Below, piece by piece: positions 5,725 to 13,514 of a stretch of 36,918 nt of DNA. A program made the position numbers and the translations under genes. This DNA is from Oscillospiraceae bacterium. Lineage in GTDB: Bacteria; Bacillota; Clostridia; Oscillospirales; Ruminococcaceae. The stretch's first letter is position 1, and every line of letters begins with the position of its first letter. The stretch covers positions 1 to 36,918 of the forward strand of contig CAAGBS010000026.1 of assembly GCA_900768125.1 (NCBI GenBank), given 5' to 3'. The notes below the pieces were generated by a model, which made no database searches, was not told the origin of the DNA, and saw only the letters and a program-made list of their open reading frames with translations.

Positions 5725-7815
5725 TCATACGTTGAACAGAAGCTCATCGTATGTCGGGAACGGCCAGTACTCCTCGCCAACGATGGTTTCAAGTTCGTCA
5801 GCTACTGCACGCAGACTCTGCATTGCAACGAATACCTCGTTGCAGTAAACCTTTGCCTGCTCAGCGTAGTCGGATACGCCCTGTGCCTTTACAATAGCCG
5901 CATTCAGCGCGTCTATCTTCTCATTGAGGGAGATGGTCAATGTGTTGACCTTTCCAGCCATTTCAAGCTCGACTGCCGGCTCGATGCCTAATGCCTTTTT
6001 GCTTGCCGCCATGTCGCATACGTCCTTTGCGAACTTCATAACTGCGGGCAGGATCTCAGTCTTAGCCATGTCGCTGGTGGTCAGCGCTTCAATGTTGATT
6101 ATCTTGGAGTAGTTTTCGTAGTTGATCTCCTGACGCGCATGGAGCTCTACCTCGCTGTATACGCCGAACTTAGTGAATACTTCCACGTTCTTCTTTGCAG
6201 TCAGGGCGGGAATAGCGTCTACGGTGGTCTTCAGGTTCGGCAGTCCGCGCTTCTCAGCCTCTACAAGCCACTCAGCGCCGTAGCCGTTGCCGTTGAAGAT
6301 AACTCTCTTGTGCTTCTTGATGTTCTCAACCAGCAGATCGTGAAGTGCGGAGTTGAAGTCGTCAGCCTTTTCCAGAACATCTGCAAATTCGCTCAGGGAG
6401 TTTGCAACGATAGTGTTCAGGACGGTGTTGGGACCAGCAATGTTCAGGCTGGAGCCTGCGCTTCTGAACTCGAACTTGTTGCCGGTGAAAGCGAAAGGAG
6501 AGGTTCTGTTTCTATCGGTGGTATCCTTCGGGAAGTTCGGGAGAGAGGATACGCCTACGTTGAACATGGAGCGACCGGAAGTGTATTCCCTGCCCTCCTC
6601 AAGAGCCTCGATAACATTCTCCAGTTCCTCGCCGAGGAAGATGGAGATGATAGCGGGAGGCGCCTCGTTAGCGCCCAGTCTGTGGTCGTTGCCGGCGGAA
6701 GCTACGGAAAGTCTCAGCAGGTCGGAATACTCGTCGACCGCCTTGATGATAGCTACCAGGAATGTCAGGAACTGCGCGTTCTCCATCGGGGACTTGCCGG
6801 GATCGAGCAGATTCTGACCGTCGTCTGTGGACAGCGACCAGTTGTCGTGCTTACCGGAACCGTTGATGCCAGCGAAAGGCTTCTCGTGAAGCAGGCATAC
6901 CAGACCGTGCTCCAGAGCGATCTTCTTCATCAGTTCCATTGTCAGCTGGTTCTGGTCGGTAGCCAGGTTAGCCGGTGCGAATATCGGAGCGTTCTCGTGC
7001 TGCGCGGGAGCAACCTCGTTGTGCTTGGTCTTGGAGGTGATACCCAGCTTCCACATGTGCTCGTCAAGGTCCTTCATGTAGCTTGCTACGCGGTCCTTGA
7101 TGGTTCCGAAGTAGTGGTCGTCAAGTTCCTGACCCTTGGGAGCGGGAGCGCCGAAAAGCGTTCTGCCGGTGAAGATAAGATCCTTTCTCTTATCGTAGGT
7201 AGCCTTGTTTACCAGGAAGTACTCCTGCTCGGCGCCTACCGTTGCAACTACTCTCTTAGTGGTCGTGTTGCCGAACAGTCTGAGTATTCTCAGCGCTGCA
7301 TCGGAAACTACGTCCATGGAGCGGAGCAGAGGAGTCTTCTTGTCCAGCGCCTCGCCGGAGTAGGAATAGAATGCAGTCGGGATATACAGGGAGCCGCCCT
7401 TTACGAATGCGTAGGAGGTAGGATCCCATGCGGTGTAGCCTCTTGCCTCGAATGTTGCTCTGATACCGCCGGACGGGAAGCTGGAAGCGTCAGGCTCGCC
7501 CTTGATGAGTTCCTTGCCCGAAAATTCCATGATAACTGTGCCGTCGCCCATCGGGGAGATGAAGCTGTCGTGCTTCTCAGCGGTGATACCGGTCATCGGC
7601 TGGAACCAGTGGGTGTAATGTGTTGCGCCCTTTTCGATCGCCCAGTCCTTCATTGCGCTGGCTACTACGTCCGCAATGCTGCTGTCAAGTTCCTTGCCCT
7701 CGGCGATGGTCTTCTTCAGAGCCTTGAATACGTTCTTCGGAAGCCTCTGCTTCATCGTTTCCTCGTTGAAAACGTCGATACCGAACTGCTCAACTACGTT
7801 AAAATGTTCTGCCAT
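5725..7815 (-). CDS. glnN: Glutamine synthetase type III
   Basis: 696 residues, the usual GSIII length (about 700, against 450-470 for type I). It makes glutamine from glutamate, ammonia and ATP in the cytoplasm. GSIII features are visible: THWFQPMTG at 68-76, the glutamate-binding GAEQEYFLV at 194-202, NEVAPAQHE at 266-274, GINGSGKHDNWS at 316-327 and GNDHRLGANEAPPAI at 375-389, then the long GSIII-only C-terminal region. The start is the ATG nine bases after AGGAGG; an in-frame ATG 26 codons upstream lies inside the leader hairpin. It has its own promoter and a structured leader, and sits just beyond an amino-acid importer, consistent with a nitrogen-assimilation cluster. Confidence 0.97.
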   Translation of the reverse strand: MAEHFNVVEQFGIDVFNEETMKQRLPKNVFKALKKTIAEGKELDSSIADVVASAMKDWAIEKGATHYTHWFQPMTGITAEKHDSFISPMGDGTVIMEFSGKELIKGEPDASSFPSGGIRATFEARGYTAWDPTSYAFVKGGSLYIPTAFYSYSGEALDKKTPLLRSMDVVSDAALRILRLFGNTTTKRVVATVGAEQEYFLVNKATYDKRKDLIFTGRTLFGAPAPKGQELDDHYFGTIKDRVASYMKDLDEHMWKLGITSKTKHNEVAPAQHENAPIFAPANLATDQNQLTMELMKKIALEHGLVCLLHEKPFAGINGSGKHDNWSLSTDDGQNLLDPGKSPMENAQFLTFLVAIIKAVDEYSDLLRLSVASAGNDHRLGANEAPPAIISIFLGEELENVIEALEEGREYTSGRSMFNVGVSSLPNFPKDTTDRNRTSPFAFTGNKFEFRSAGSSLNIAGPNTVLNTIVANSLSEFADVLEKADDFNSALHDLLVENIKKHKRVIFNGNGYGAEWLVEAEKRGLPNLKTTVDAIPALTAKKNVEVFTKFGVYSEVELHARQEINYENYSKIINIEALTTSDMAKTEILPAVMKFAKDVCDMAASKKALGIEPAVELEMAGKVNTLTISLNEKIDALNAAIVKAQGVSDYAEQAKVYCNEVFVAMQSLRAVADELETIVGEEYWPFPTYDELLFNV

Positions 7816-7854
7816 GTCCCTTTTCCTCCTTAGAGTTATGTTTAGATCTTTGAG

Positions 7855-7913
7855 AAACAAAAATGGCGCTTCAGACAGGGGCACTAAGCCCATACTCTGA
7901 AACGCCTTTGTTT
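7855..7913 (-). promoter_or_regulatory. Leader hairpin of glnN, possible attenuator
   Basis: At the very start of the predicted glnN transcript, an 11 bp stem (7896-7906 with 7865-7875, one wobble) carries outer arms AAACAAA/TTTGTTT and an inner GGGC/GCCC stem. On the minus strand the main stem is followed by ATTTTTG, so it can also read as an intrinsic terminator lying before the ribosome site. A gene controlled by nitrogen supply with such a leader suggests termination/antitermination control. I do not recognise a known riboswitch class. Confidence 0.6.
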
Positions 7914-7928
7914 CTTGATTACACTTAT

Positions 7929-7957
7929 ATTTTAGCCGAAATATGCGATTTTGTCAA
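7929..7957 (-). promoter_or_regulatory. Promoter of glnN
   Basis: Minus strand TTGACA (7952-7957), 17 bases, TAAAAT (7929-7934). The start site would fall near 7922, just before the leader hairpin. Confidence 0.75.
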
Positions 7958-7966
7958 TCACATATA

Positions 7967-8137
7967 TGCACAAATACTTTTATATTTTTGCGCCATTTTA
8001 TTGTGCACACTGCACAATCCTCTGCGTTTTAGCTGCAACTTCATGCTTTTTAGCTTTCAATTAGGCTTTTAGGTTGCCATTAATCAGACAGTCAAAACGC
8101 ATTTTTTGCAAGATGTTCAATCGGCAGTTGCAAAAAA
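7967..8137. repeat. Inverted repeats between glnN promoter and the ABC ATPase
   Basis: The gene-free stretch 7816-8142 also holds a perfect TTGTGCA-3-TGCACAA palindrome (8001-8017), a further TGCACAA copy at 7967-7973, and a 10 bp inverted repeat TTTTTTGCAA/TTGCAAAAAA (8102-8111/8128-8137). The first lies about 45 bases upstream of the glnN -35 and could be an activator or repressor site. The second has T-run and A-run in the wrong order for a classic terminator. No gene is seen. Confidence 0.4.
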
Positions 8138-8142
8138 CTGAA

Positions 8143-8937
8143 TCAAGTAATGTTTTCCAGTGACTTTTCCAGGAATGACACGGTCTTTTCGCTCCTGGGG
8201 CTGCCGAATACTTCCTCCGGAGTGCCGTACTCCTCGATAACGCCGTCCGCCATGAATATCACCTTGTCAGCGGCGCTCCTTGCGAAGCCCATCTCGTGAG
8301 TTACCAGTATCATCGTGCGCCCTGCGTCCTTTAATTCCCTTATGACGCGCAGCACCTCGCCGGTAAGTTCCGGGTCAAGAGCCGAAGTCGGTTCATCGAA
8401 GCACAGTATTACCGGCTCCATCGCAAGCGCCCTCGCGATAGCAACTCGCTGCTGCTGACCGCCGGAAAGCTCGCAAGGGTAGTTCATCAGCTTCTCAGAA
8501 AGCCCCACGGAAGCCAGTATGCTGCGGGCGTTCTTTTCTATCTCGGACTTTATCCGCAACTTATCCGCTCGCGTGAGTTTGGTCTGCGACTGGTTTATCC
8601 TCATCATTTCAGGAGCAAGGCAGACGTTTCTCAGCACGGTGTACTGCGGGAACAGATTGAACGACTGGAACACCAATCCGAAATTGAGCCGTTTTTCGCG
8701 TATCTCGCGGTCGGTATACTTGCTCTCTGCGTTATATATCTCCTCGCCGTTCAGGACTATCCGCCCGGAATCCGGGGTCTCAAGGAAATTAAGGCAGCGC
8801 AGCAGAGTAGTCTTGCCGCTGCCCGAGGAGCCGATTATCGCCAGCACCTCGCCCTTTTCCATTGAGAAATCTATGCCTTTGAGCACCTCGGTTTTACCGA
8901 AGCGCTTGAATATTCCGTTGACTTCTAATAATGCCAT
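8143..8937 (-). CDS. Polar amino-acid ABC importer, ATPase
   Basis: 264 residues, cytoplasmic ATPase of the GlnQ/HisP group (PAAT family). Walker A GSSGSGKTT at 36-44, signature LSGGQQQRVAIARAL near the middle, Walker B VILCFDEPTSALDPE, and the switch histidine in LVTHEMGFAR. The FQSFNLFPQYTVLRNV Q-loop is typical of amino-acid importers. Slightly longer than GlnQ (about 240) through a charged insertion after MMRINQS. Last gene of a three-gene operon: binding protein, permease, ATPase; 13 bases follow the permease stop. Confidence 0.93.
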   Translation of the reverse strand: MALLEVNGIFKRFGKTEVLKGIDFSMEKGEVLAIIGSSGSGKTTLLRCLNFLETPDSGRIVLNGEEIYNAESKYTDREIREKRLNFGLVFQSFNLFPQYTVLRNVCLAPEMMRINQSQTKLTRADKLRIKSEIEKNARSILASVGLSEKLMNYPCELSGGQQQRVAIARALAMEPVILCFDEPTSALDPELTGEVLRVIRELKDAGRTMILVTHEMGFARSAADKVIFMADGVIEEYGTPEEVFGSPRSEKTVSFLEKSLENIT

Positions 8938-8950
8938 TTCGCACCTCCGC

Positions 8951-9598
8951 TCAGCCCTGGTAGTAGTTCAGCTTCTTCTCGGCGTAGTTCAGCAGCAGCG
9001 TCACGATGCCGGTGAACAGCAGATAGAACGCGCCGACATAGAACAGCGGCCAGATGAGCGACTTCAGCGAAACGATGGTCTCCGCAGCCTTGACAAGCTC
9101 CACGACCGCGATAACGCGCGCCAGGGACGTATCCTTTACCAGCGTGATTATCTCGTTGCCCATCGGCGGAACGATACGCTTGATCACCTGGAACAGCACT
9201 ACCTTGAAGAATATCTGCGCCTTGGTCATGCCCAGCACCTGCCCTGCCTCATACTGCCCCTTGGGAATACTCTCGATACCGCCGCGGTAAATCTCCGAGA
9301 AATAGCAGGCGTAGTTGATTATAAACGCGAGTATAACTGCCATGAGTCTGTCAAACTTCACGCCCAGTCCCATAAGACCCGGTCCGTAGAACACCAGGAT
9401 TATCTGTAACATTAGCGGAGTTCCGCGGATTATCCAGACGAAAATCTTGAATATCCACTTCACCGGGGGGATCTTCGACATCGAGCCGAGAGTTATCAGC
9501 AGTCCGAGCGGGATCGCGCCCACAAGCGTCACGCCGAAAATTAGCAGCGTGGTGAGGAATCCGTTCGCAAGCTGCGCGGTTACTTCAAGAAATGACAT
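8951..9598 (-). CDS. Polar amino-acid ABC importer, permease
   Basis: 215 residues from the ATG six bases after GAGGT; a longer frame adds ten unlikely residues. Five or so membrane helices and the HisM/GlnP signature: IRGTPLMLQI in the first half and the EAA motif about EAGQVLGMTKAQIFFKVVLFQVIKRIVPPMGNE in two parts, which docks on the ATPase. Only one permease gene is present, so it probably works as a homodimer. Middle gene of the operon, after a hairpin that may lower its expression relative to the binding protein. Confidence 0.93.
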   Translation of the reverse strand: MSFLEVTAQLANGFLTTLLIFGVTLVGAIPLGLLITLGSMSKIPPVKWIFKIFVWIIRGTPLMLQIILVFYGPGLMGLGVKFDRLMAVILAFIINYACYFSEIYRGGIESIPKGQYEAGQVLGMTKAQIFFKVVLFQVIKRIVPPMGNEIITLVKDTSLARVIAVVELVKAAETIVSLKSLIWPLFYVGAFYLLFTGIVTLLLNYAEKKLNYYQG

Positions 9599-9628
9599 TT
9601 TTAGACCTCGTTCTTTAAACAAAAGCAA

Positions 9629-9649
9629 GGTGGGGCATTACGTCCCACC
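9629..9649 (-). terminator. Intra-operon hairpin after the binding-protein gene
   Basis: GGTGGG/CCCACC stem with a nine-base loop (9629-9634/9644-9649), followed by a T-rich but interrupted stretch. Such partial terminators or stabilising hairpins commonly keep binding protein in excess of permease. Confidence 0.5.
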
Positions 9650-9671
9650 CCGCGTCTATCGGTTTGGATTA

Positions 9672-10568
9672 TCAGTTATCGAATGCGTAAACGTCAGCCA
9701 GACCGTACTTCTCGGCAAGAGCCTTCAGTGTGCCGTCGGCAACCAGTTCGTCGATAGCGCCGTTTACCTTGTCGATGGTCTCGGTATCGCCCTTTCTCAT
9801 GCCGATAGCGTACTCCTCGGGAGCAAGCTCCACGCCCTCAACGATCATCAGGTCGCTGTAGTCGGTGCCCTCGCCGATGGAAGCCTTTGCCATTACATAG
9901 TCCAGAACGCCCAGTTCAACGGTGCCTGCCTTGACTTCAAGCAGAACGTCCTTCTGTGCGGAAGCGCCGATGAACTCGTTCTGAGAAAGAACGGAGCTAG
10001 TCTCGATAGCGGTCTGACCTGCGGAGCCGCTCTCAGCTGCGCAGGAAGCGCCAGCCATGGAAGCCTCGTCTGTATACTTATCCTTGTTGTCGGTCTTGAT
10101 GACAACAACCTGCTTGTTTCTTACATAGGACTTGGAGAAGCCCATGTTCTCCTTGCGCTCCTCGGTAACGGTCAGACCGTTCCAGATAGCGTCGATGGTC
10201 TTTGCGTTGAGTTCGATCTCCTTCTTGTCCCACTCGATCTCCTGGAACTTAGCCTCAACGCCCAGCTTCTCGCAGACTGCCTTTGTGAACTCAGTCTCGA
10301 AGCCGGTGAGTTCGCCGTTCTCATCGTAGTAGTTCATCGGTTCAAACAGTGTAATGCCTGCAACGAATGTGCCCTTGTCGGCTATGTACTGCCAGTCGCC
10401 GCCCTCGGAAGCTGTGCTGTCGGCATTGTCAGCCGCGGAGCTGTCCGCATTGCTTTCTGCCGCAGAGCTGCTCTCAGAAGCGGAAGAATTGTTGCTGGAA
10501 GCGCAGGAGCAGAGTCCGACGCTCATGATTCCTGCCAGAAGCAGGGCTGCTATTCTCTTGATCTTCAT
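9672..10568 (-). CDS. Polar amino-acid ABC importer, lipoprotein binding protein
   Basis: 298 residues from the ATG seven bases after AGGAA. A lipoprotein signal with lipobox LCSC, lipid cysteine C22, is followed by a Ser/Ala/Asp-rich tether to about residue 50. Then comes a SBP_bac_3 domain: FEPMNYYDENGELTGFETE, KFQEIEWDKKEIELN, AIWNGLTVTEERKENMGFS and the C-terminal MRKGDTETIDKVNGAID. These mark solute-binding proteins for polar amino acids. The substrate cannot be read; the neighbouring glutamine synthetase makes glutamine, glutamate or cystine reasonable guesses only. First gene of the operon. Confidence 0.92.
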   Translation of the reverse strand: MKIKRIAALLLAGIMSVGLCSCASSNNSSASESSSAAESNADSSAADNADSTASEGGDWQYIADKGTFVAGITLFEPMNYYDENGELTGFETEFTKAVCEKLGVEAKFQEIEWDKKEIELNAKTIDAIWNGLTVTEERKENMGFSKSYVRNKQVVVIKTDNKDKYTDEASMAGASCAAESGSAGQTAIETSSVLSQNEFIGASAQKDVLLEVKAGTVELGVLDYVMAKASIGEGTDYSDLMIVEGVELAPEEYAIGMRKGDTETIDKVNGAIDELVADGTLKALAEKYGLADVYAFDN

Positions 10569-10631
10569 AGTTGTGTTCCTTCCCATATGTAAATATCTGT
10601 ATTACTCGCACCGCCTTAGCGGTACTTTACT

Positions 10632-10660
10632 ATGATAGCACATTCAAGCGGGTTTGTCAA
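10632..10660 (-). promoter_or_regulatory. Promoter of the amino-acid importer operon
   Basis: Minus strand TTGACA (10655-10660), 17 bases, TATCAT (10632-10637). The leader carries a small hairpin ACCGC/GCGGT near 10612-10623. Confidence 0.8.
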
Positions 10661-10725
10661 CAGTTACACGGGAAAAATCTCCGCGAAAGCTGGCGTTTTA
10701 TTTGTGATTTTGTACAAACCGGAGG

Positions 10726-11637
10726 TCACTTTGCCGTTTCGGCGGTCTTGTCGGTGGATTCAGTATCGTGGTTGGCGCTGAAAATATCCGCAACATCGCT
10801 GATGGTGATGTACGCCGTGGGGTCTACGTCATGGACGATGGTGCGCATTTTGCCTATCTGGAAGCGGTTCACAACGAAGTACAGCACGGTTCTGTCGGTG
10901 CCGGAGTAGCCGCCCTTTGCGGGTATCTCGGTGATACCGCAGCCGAAGCTGTCGCTGAGAGCCTTTCCGACATCGGAGGGTTTCAGCGTGACGATAAACG
11001 CCGCTTTCGAACGGCTGATACCCTCAACGATGAAGTCAAGCGTTTTCAGAGCCGCGAAGTAAGCGATGATGGAATACAGCGGAAGCACCCAGCTTTCAAA
11101 TATGAATCCGCACGCTATGTAGAGAATTACGTTGTATATCATGACGAACGTGCCGACAGTCATTCCGAGTTTTTTCGAGAAAATGACCGCGAGCACCTCA
11201 ATGCCGTCCATAGCGCCGCCGAAGCGCACTGCGAGACCGCTCCCCACGCCGGAGATAACGCCGCCGAACAGTGAGCACAGAACCAGGTCGTTCTCAGCCA
11301 GCGGCGAAGCGAGGGAAACGTCTATCGGAAGCACGTCCGTGATGAGCCACGAGAAAAACGAGTAGCACGCCACCGCATAGCAGGCGTATATTGTGAATGC
11401 AAGTCCCTGCCGCTTAAGTCCGTAGAGGAACAGCGGGAGGTTCAGCACCAGCAGGAATACCGAAAGCGTAAGGTAATCCGGAGTGATATACCCCAGCAGC
11501 ATAGACGTGCCCGAAATGCCGCTGTCGTAAAGGTTGACCGGCATAAGGAACACCGTGATACCGAACGCGTTGATGAATCCCGCAATGGTCAGCATGATGA
11601 AGTTCTTGTAGTTGAGCTTTTTCAGTTCGTTTTTCAT
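10726..11637 (-). CDS. YitT family membrane protein
   Basis: 303 residues. The N-terminal two thirds hold five membrane helices of the YitT/DUF161 type (start KNFIMLTIAGFINAFGITVFL, then NLYDSGISGTSMLLGY, and FGGAMDGIEVLAV). The C-terminal about 80 residues are a DUF2179 soluble domain containing GCGITEIPAKGGYSGTDR and VVNRFQIGKMRTIVHDVDPTAYITISDV, a ferredoxin-like regulatory fold. Start follows AGGAGG by six bases. Probably the third gene of a NUDIX-asparaginase-YitT operon (34-base gap). Family function is not firmly known; transport of a small solute is plausible. Confidence 0.9.
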   Translation of the reverse strand: MKNELKKLNYKNFIMLTIAGFINAFGITVFLMPVNLYDSGISGTSMLLGYITPDYLTLSVFLLVLNLPLFLYGLKRQGLAFTIYACYAVACYSFFSWLITDVLPIDVSLASPLAENDLVLCSLFGGVISGVGSGLAVRFGGAMDGIEVLAVIFSKKLGMTVGTFVMIYNVILYIACGFIFESWVLPLYSIIAYFAALKTLDFIVEGISRSKAAFIVTLKPSDVGKALSDSFGCGITEIPAKGGYSGTDRTVLYFVVNRFQIGKMRTIVHDVDPTAYITISDVADIFSANHDTESTDKTAETAK

Positions 11638-11671
11638 GTTGTCCTCCTGTTCATGTGTCCGTGTTTATATG

Positions 11672-12625
11672 TCAGTCCCTGTTCAGGAACAGCTTTTTGA
11701 AGTTTTCAGCGTCATAGGAATACGCGAGCGCCCACATCGCCCTCATGACCGCATATTCCGTCGTCATTCCCTCCGCCGCGACAGCGCCCGCGCGCAGTGC
11801 CGACCGCCCCACCGCGTACACCGAGAGATCGCAGCCGCCCTGGAACACCTGCGTTGTCATTATCACGCGGACTCCGCAGGCGGAAAGCGTGCTCAGCACT
11901 CCGGCAAGCTCCGCGTTCCCGTAGTCCGGCACGCCGCCCATTCCGAAGCCCTCGATTATCAGTGCGCGCATGTGCGTTCCCATGTCATGGACCATCTCTG
12001 CGGATATGCCGGGAGTCAGCTTCAGCACCGCAGCGCTCGAGTCGAGCCGATTGTAGAATACCGTCCCGCCGTCCTCGCGCGGCTCATCGGTGAGAAACTC
12101 CTCCACCTGCCGCTCGTCTTCCTCGGTGAACCCGCGGAATGCGTCAAAATCGCGGGTATGCACCTTGCGGACTGCATTCCCGGCGACTACCCTGCCGCAG
12201 AAGCATACCCACACTCCCGCCCTGCCCCGTGCGGCACAGCGAAGCGCGTCCGAAAGGTTGCGCCGGGCGTCGGTACCGGGGTCGCTCATCGGAAGCTGCG
12301 AACCGGTCAGTATTATCGGCTTGCAGGGGCTTTGTATCAGGCAGTACAGCGCAGCCGCGCCGTATGCCATCGTGTCAGTGCCGTGCACAACAACAAAGCC
12401 GTCAAAATCGCTCCAGTTATCGCGGATAATCGCCGCTGTCTCCGTCCAGTGTCGCGGAGTAAGATCGGTGCTGTCCAGTGCGAACGGCTGTACGGCGTGT
12501 ATCTCCGCGTCCGGAAGCGTTACTCCCCGCAGAAGCTCCTCCGCCGACATTTTCGGTGTCAGCCCATAGCCGTCGTCGCCGCTGGCTATAGTTCCGCCCG
12601 TGGCGATAAGCAGTATTTTTTTCAT
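11672..12625 (-). CDS. ansA: L-asparaginase, cytoplasmic type I
   Basis: 317 residues, no signal peptide. It hydrolyses asparagine to aspartate and ammonia. The two asparaginase signatures are intact: ATGGTIAS with nucleophile T12, and HGTDTMAYGA with T83-D84; STDLTPRHW is the conserved substrate-site segment and VIMTTQVFQGG the C-terminal one. Four bases (ATGA) overlap the NUDIX gene before it, so the pair is co-translated. Ammonia release links it with the nearby glutamine synthetase (inference). Confidence 0.93.
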   Translation of the reverse strand: MKKILLIATGGTIASGDDGYGLTPKMSAEELLRGVTLPDAEIHAVQPFALDSTDLTPRHWTETAAIIRDNWSDFDGFVVVHGTDTMAYGAAALYCLIQSPCKPIILTGSQLPMSDPGTDARRNLSDALRCAARGRAGVWVCFCGRVVAGNAVRKVHTRDFDAFRGFTEEDERQVEEFLTDEPREDGGTVFYNRLDSSAAVLKLTPGISAEMVHDMGTHMRALIIEGFGMGGVPDYGNAELAGVLSTLSACGVRVIMTTQVFQGGCDLSVYAVGRSALRAGAVAAEGMTTEYAVMRAMWALAYSYDAENFKKLFLNRD

Positions 12626-13053
12626 CTCAGCGCTCCCCTCCTCTGCGCCTCCGCTATCAGCTGAGGCTGTATCTCCGGGTAAGTCCAGCGCTCGGGAAGC
12701 TGCTCCAGCAGGACTATTTCCTCTATCTCGCTGTTCAGTGCGCCGAAGCTGGTTATCTCTGCGCAGTAAAGCATTCCGTAGCTTTCCTCCCCGCTGGAAT
12801 TTGCGCGGTTCCTACCCGTGACTGAATAGACGCACACCCGCCGCATTGCGAACTCCTCCGCGCCGGTCTCCTCGCGAAGTTCCCGGCGGGCGGTCTCGCC
12901 GATGTTCTCCCCTGGCTCGCGGTGGCCGCCGGGTATCTCCAGGGTGCTCCGCTGCCTGTGCCTGCAGAACACCCATTTCCCGCCGCTTTTCGCGATGACT
13001 ACTGCAAATTTCAGCTTCTCATCGCTGACTGAATCGTAAAACCTTACTGTCAA
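12622..13053 (-). CDS. NUDIX hydrolase
   Basis: 143 residues from a TTG start five bases after AGAGAGG. The frame stays open to another TTG at 13077, but that one has its purine run directly abutting it. The Nudix box is complete: GGHREPGENIGE-TARRELREETGA at about 42-65, with catalytic REx2EE. The start VRFYD, KWVFCRHR and the tail WTYPEIQPQLIAEA match a clostridial group annotated as general NUDIX or 8-oxo-dGTP diphosphatase-like. Substrate unknown. Overlaps asparaginase by four bases. Confidence 0.85.
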   Translation of the reverse strand: MTVRFYDSVSDEKLKFAVVIAKSGGKWVFCRHRQRSTLEIPGGHREPGENIGETARRELREETGAEEFAMRRVCVYSVTGRNRANSSGEESYGMLYCAEITSFGALNSEIEEIVLLEQLPERWTYPEIQPQLIAEAQRRGALR

Positions 13054-13103
13054 TTCTACCTCTCTTACTATATTCAATCCCTTAAATTACCAGATGGCAC
13101 TTG

Positions 13104-13188
13104 CAAAAAAAGCACTGAAAAACCGCGCGCGGGAAAAGCACACCTGCTGGTGCGCCATTCGCCGTTGAATGCGTGATGATCCAGTGCT
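13104..13188 (-). terminator. Branched terminator region after spoVS
   Basis: On the minus strand an outer stem AGCACTG/CAGTGCT (13182-13188 with 13111-13117) is followed by TTTTTTTGC. It encloses two more hairpins: GCATTC/GAATG at about 13155-13170 and GCGCACC/GGTGTGC (13149-13155 with 13138-13144) followed by TTTTC. Either could end the purA-ymdB-spoVS transcript. The nested layout is unusual. Confidence 0.6.
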
Positions 13189-13208
13189 GACATATTCGCC
13201 GGGACCTG

Positions 13209-13469
13209 TCATCTCGGCTCTACTATAAATTTCATAGCTGTGCGCTCATCGCCGTCTATCTCAACGGTGGTGAACGCGGGAATGCATATAAGATCAACGC
13301 CGACCAGCGCCATGTAGCTTCGCGCGATGGCGATGGACTTTACCGCCTGGTTAGCCGCGCCTGCGCCTACCGCCTGCACCTCTACCTCGCCGTTTTCGCG
13401 TATCACCGCTGCGATAGCTCCCGCAACTGATTTCGGCACCGAATGCGCCGACACCTTTACGATCTCCAT
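13209..13469 (-). CDS. spoVS: Stage V sporulation protein S
   Basis: 86 residues, exactly the length of B. subtilis SpoVS, and matching it throughout: MEIVKVSAHSVPKSVAGAI, AVGAGAANQAVKSIAIAR, GVDLICIPAFT, IDGDERTA and the end FIVEPR. SpoVS is a small Alba-like protein needed for normal spore coat and cortex formation in Bacillus; it also occurs outside strict spore formers. The ATG after AAAGGTGA is chosen over one five codons upstream. Third gene after purA and ymdB; ymdB-spoVS adjacency is conserved in Firmicutes. Confidence 0.95.
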   Translation of the reverse strand: MEIVKVSAHSVPKSVAGAIAAVIRENGEVEVQAVGAGAANQAVKSIAIARSYMALVGVDLICIPAFTTVEIDGDERTAMKFIVEPR

Positions 13470-13514
13470 ATAGTCACCTTTCACCCCGGGGGTGCCTTTC
13501 GTTCTGATTTCCGC

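Noticed and set aside
6139..7833. 564-codon open frame opposite glnN
   Set aside because: Antisense shadow of a highly conserved enzyme; no domain and no ribosome site.
7855..7913. glnN leader as a glutamine riboswitch
   Set aside because: I could not find the known conserved glutamine aptamer elements; called only as a possible attenuator.
8102..8137. Inverted repeat as terminator of the amino-acid importer
   Set aside because: The T-run precedes and the A-run follows the stem on both strands, the wrong order for an intrinsic terminator.
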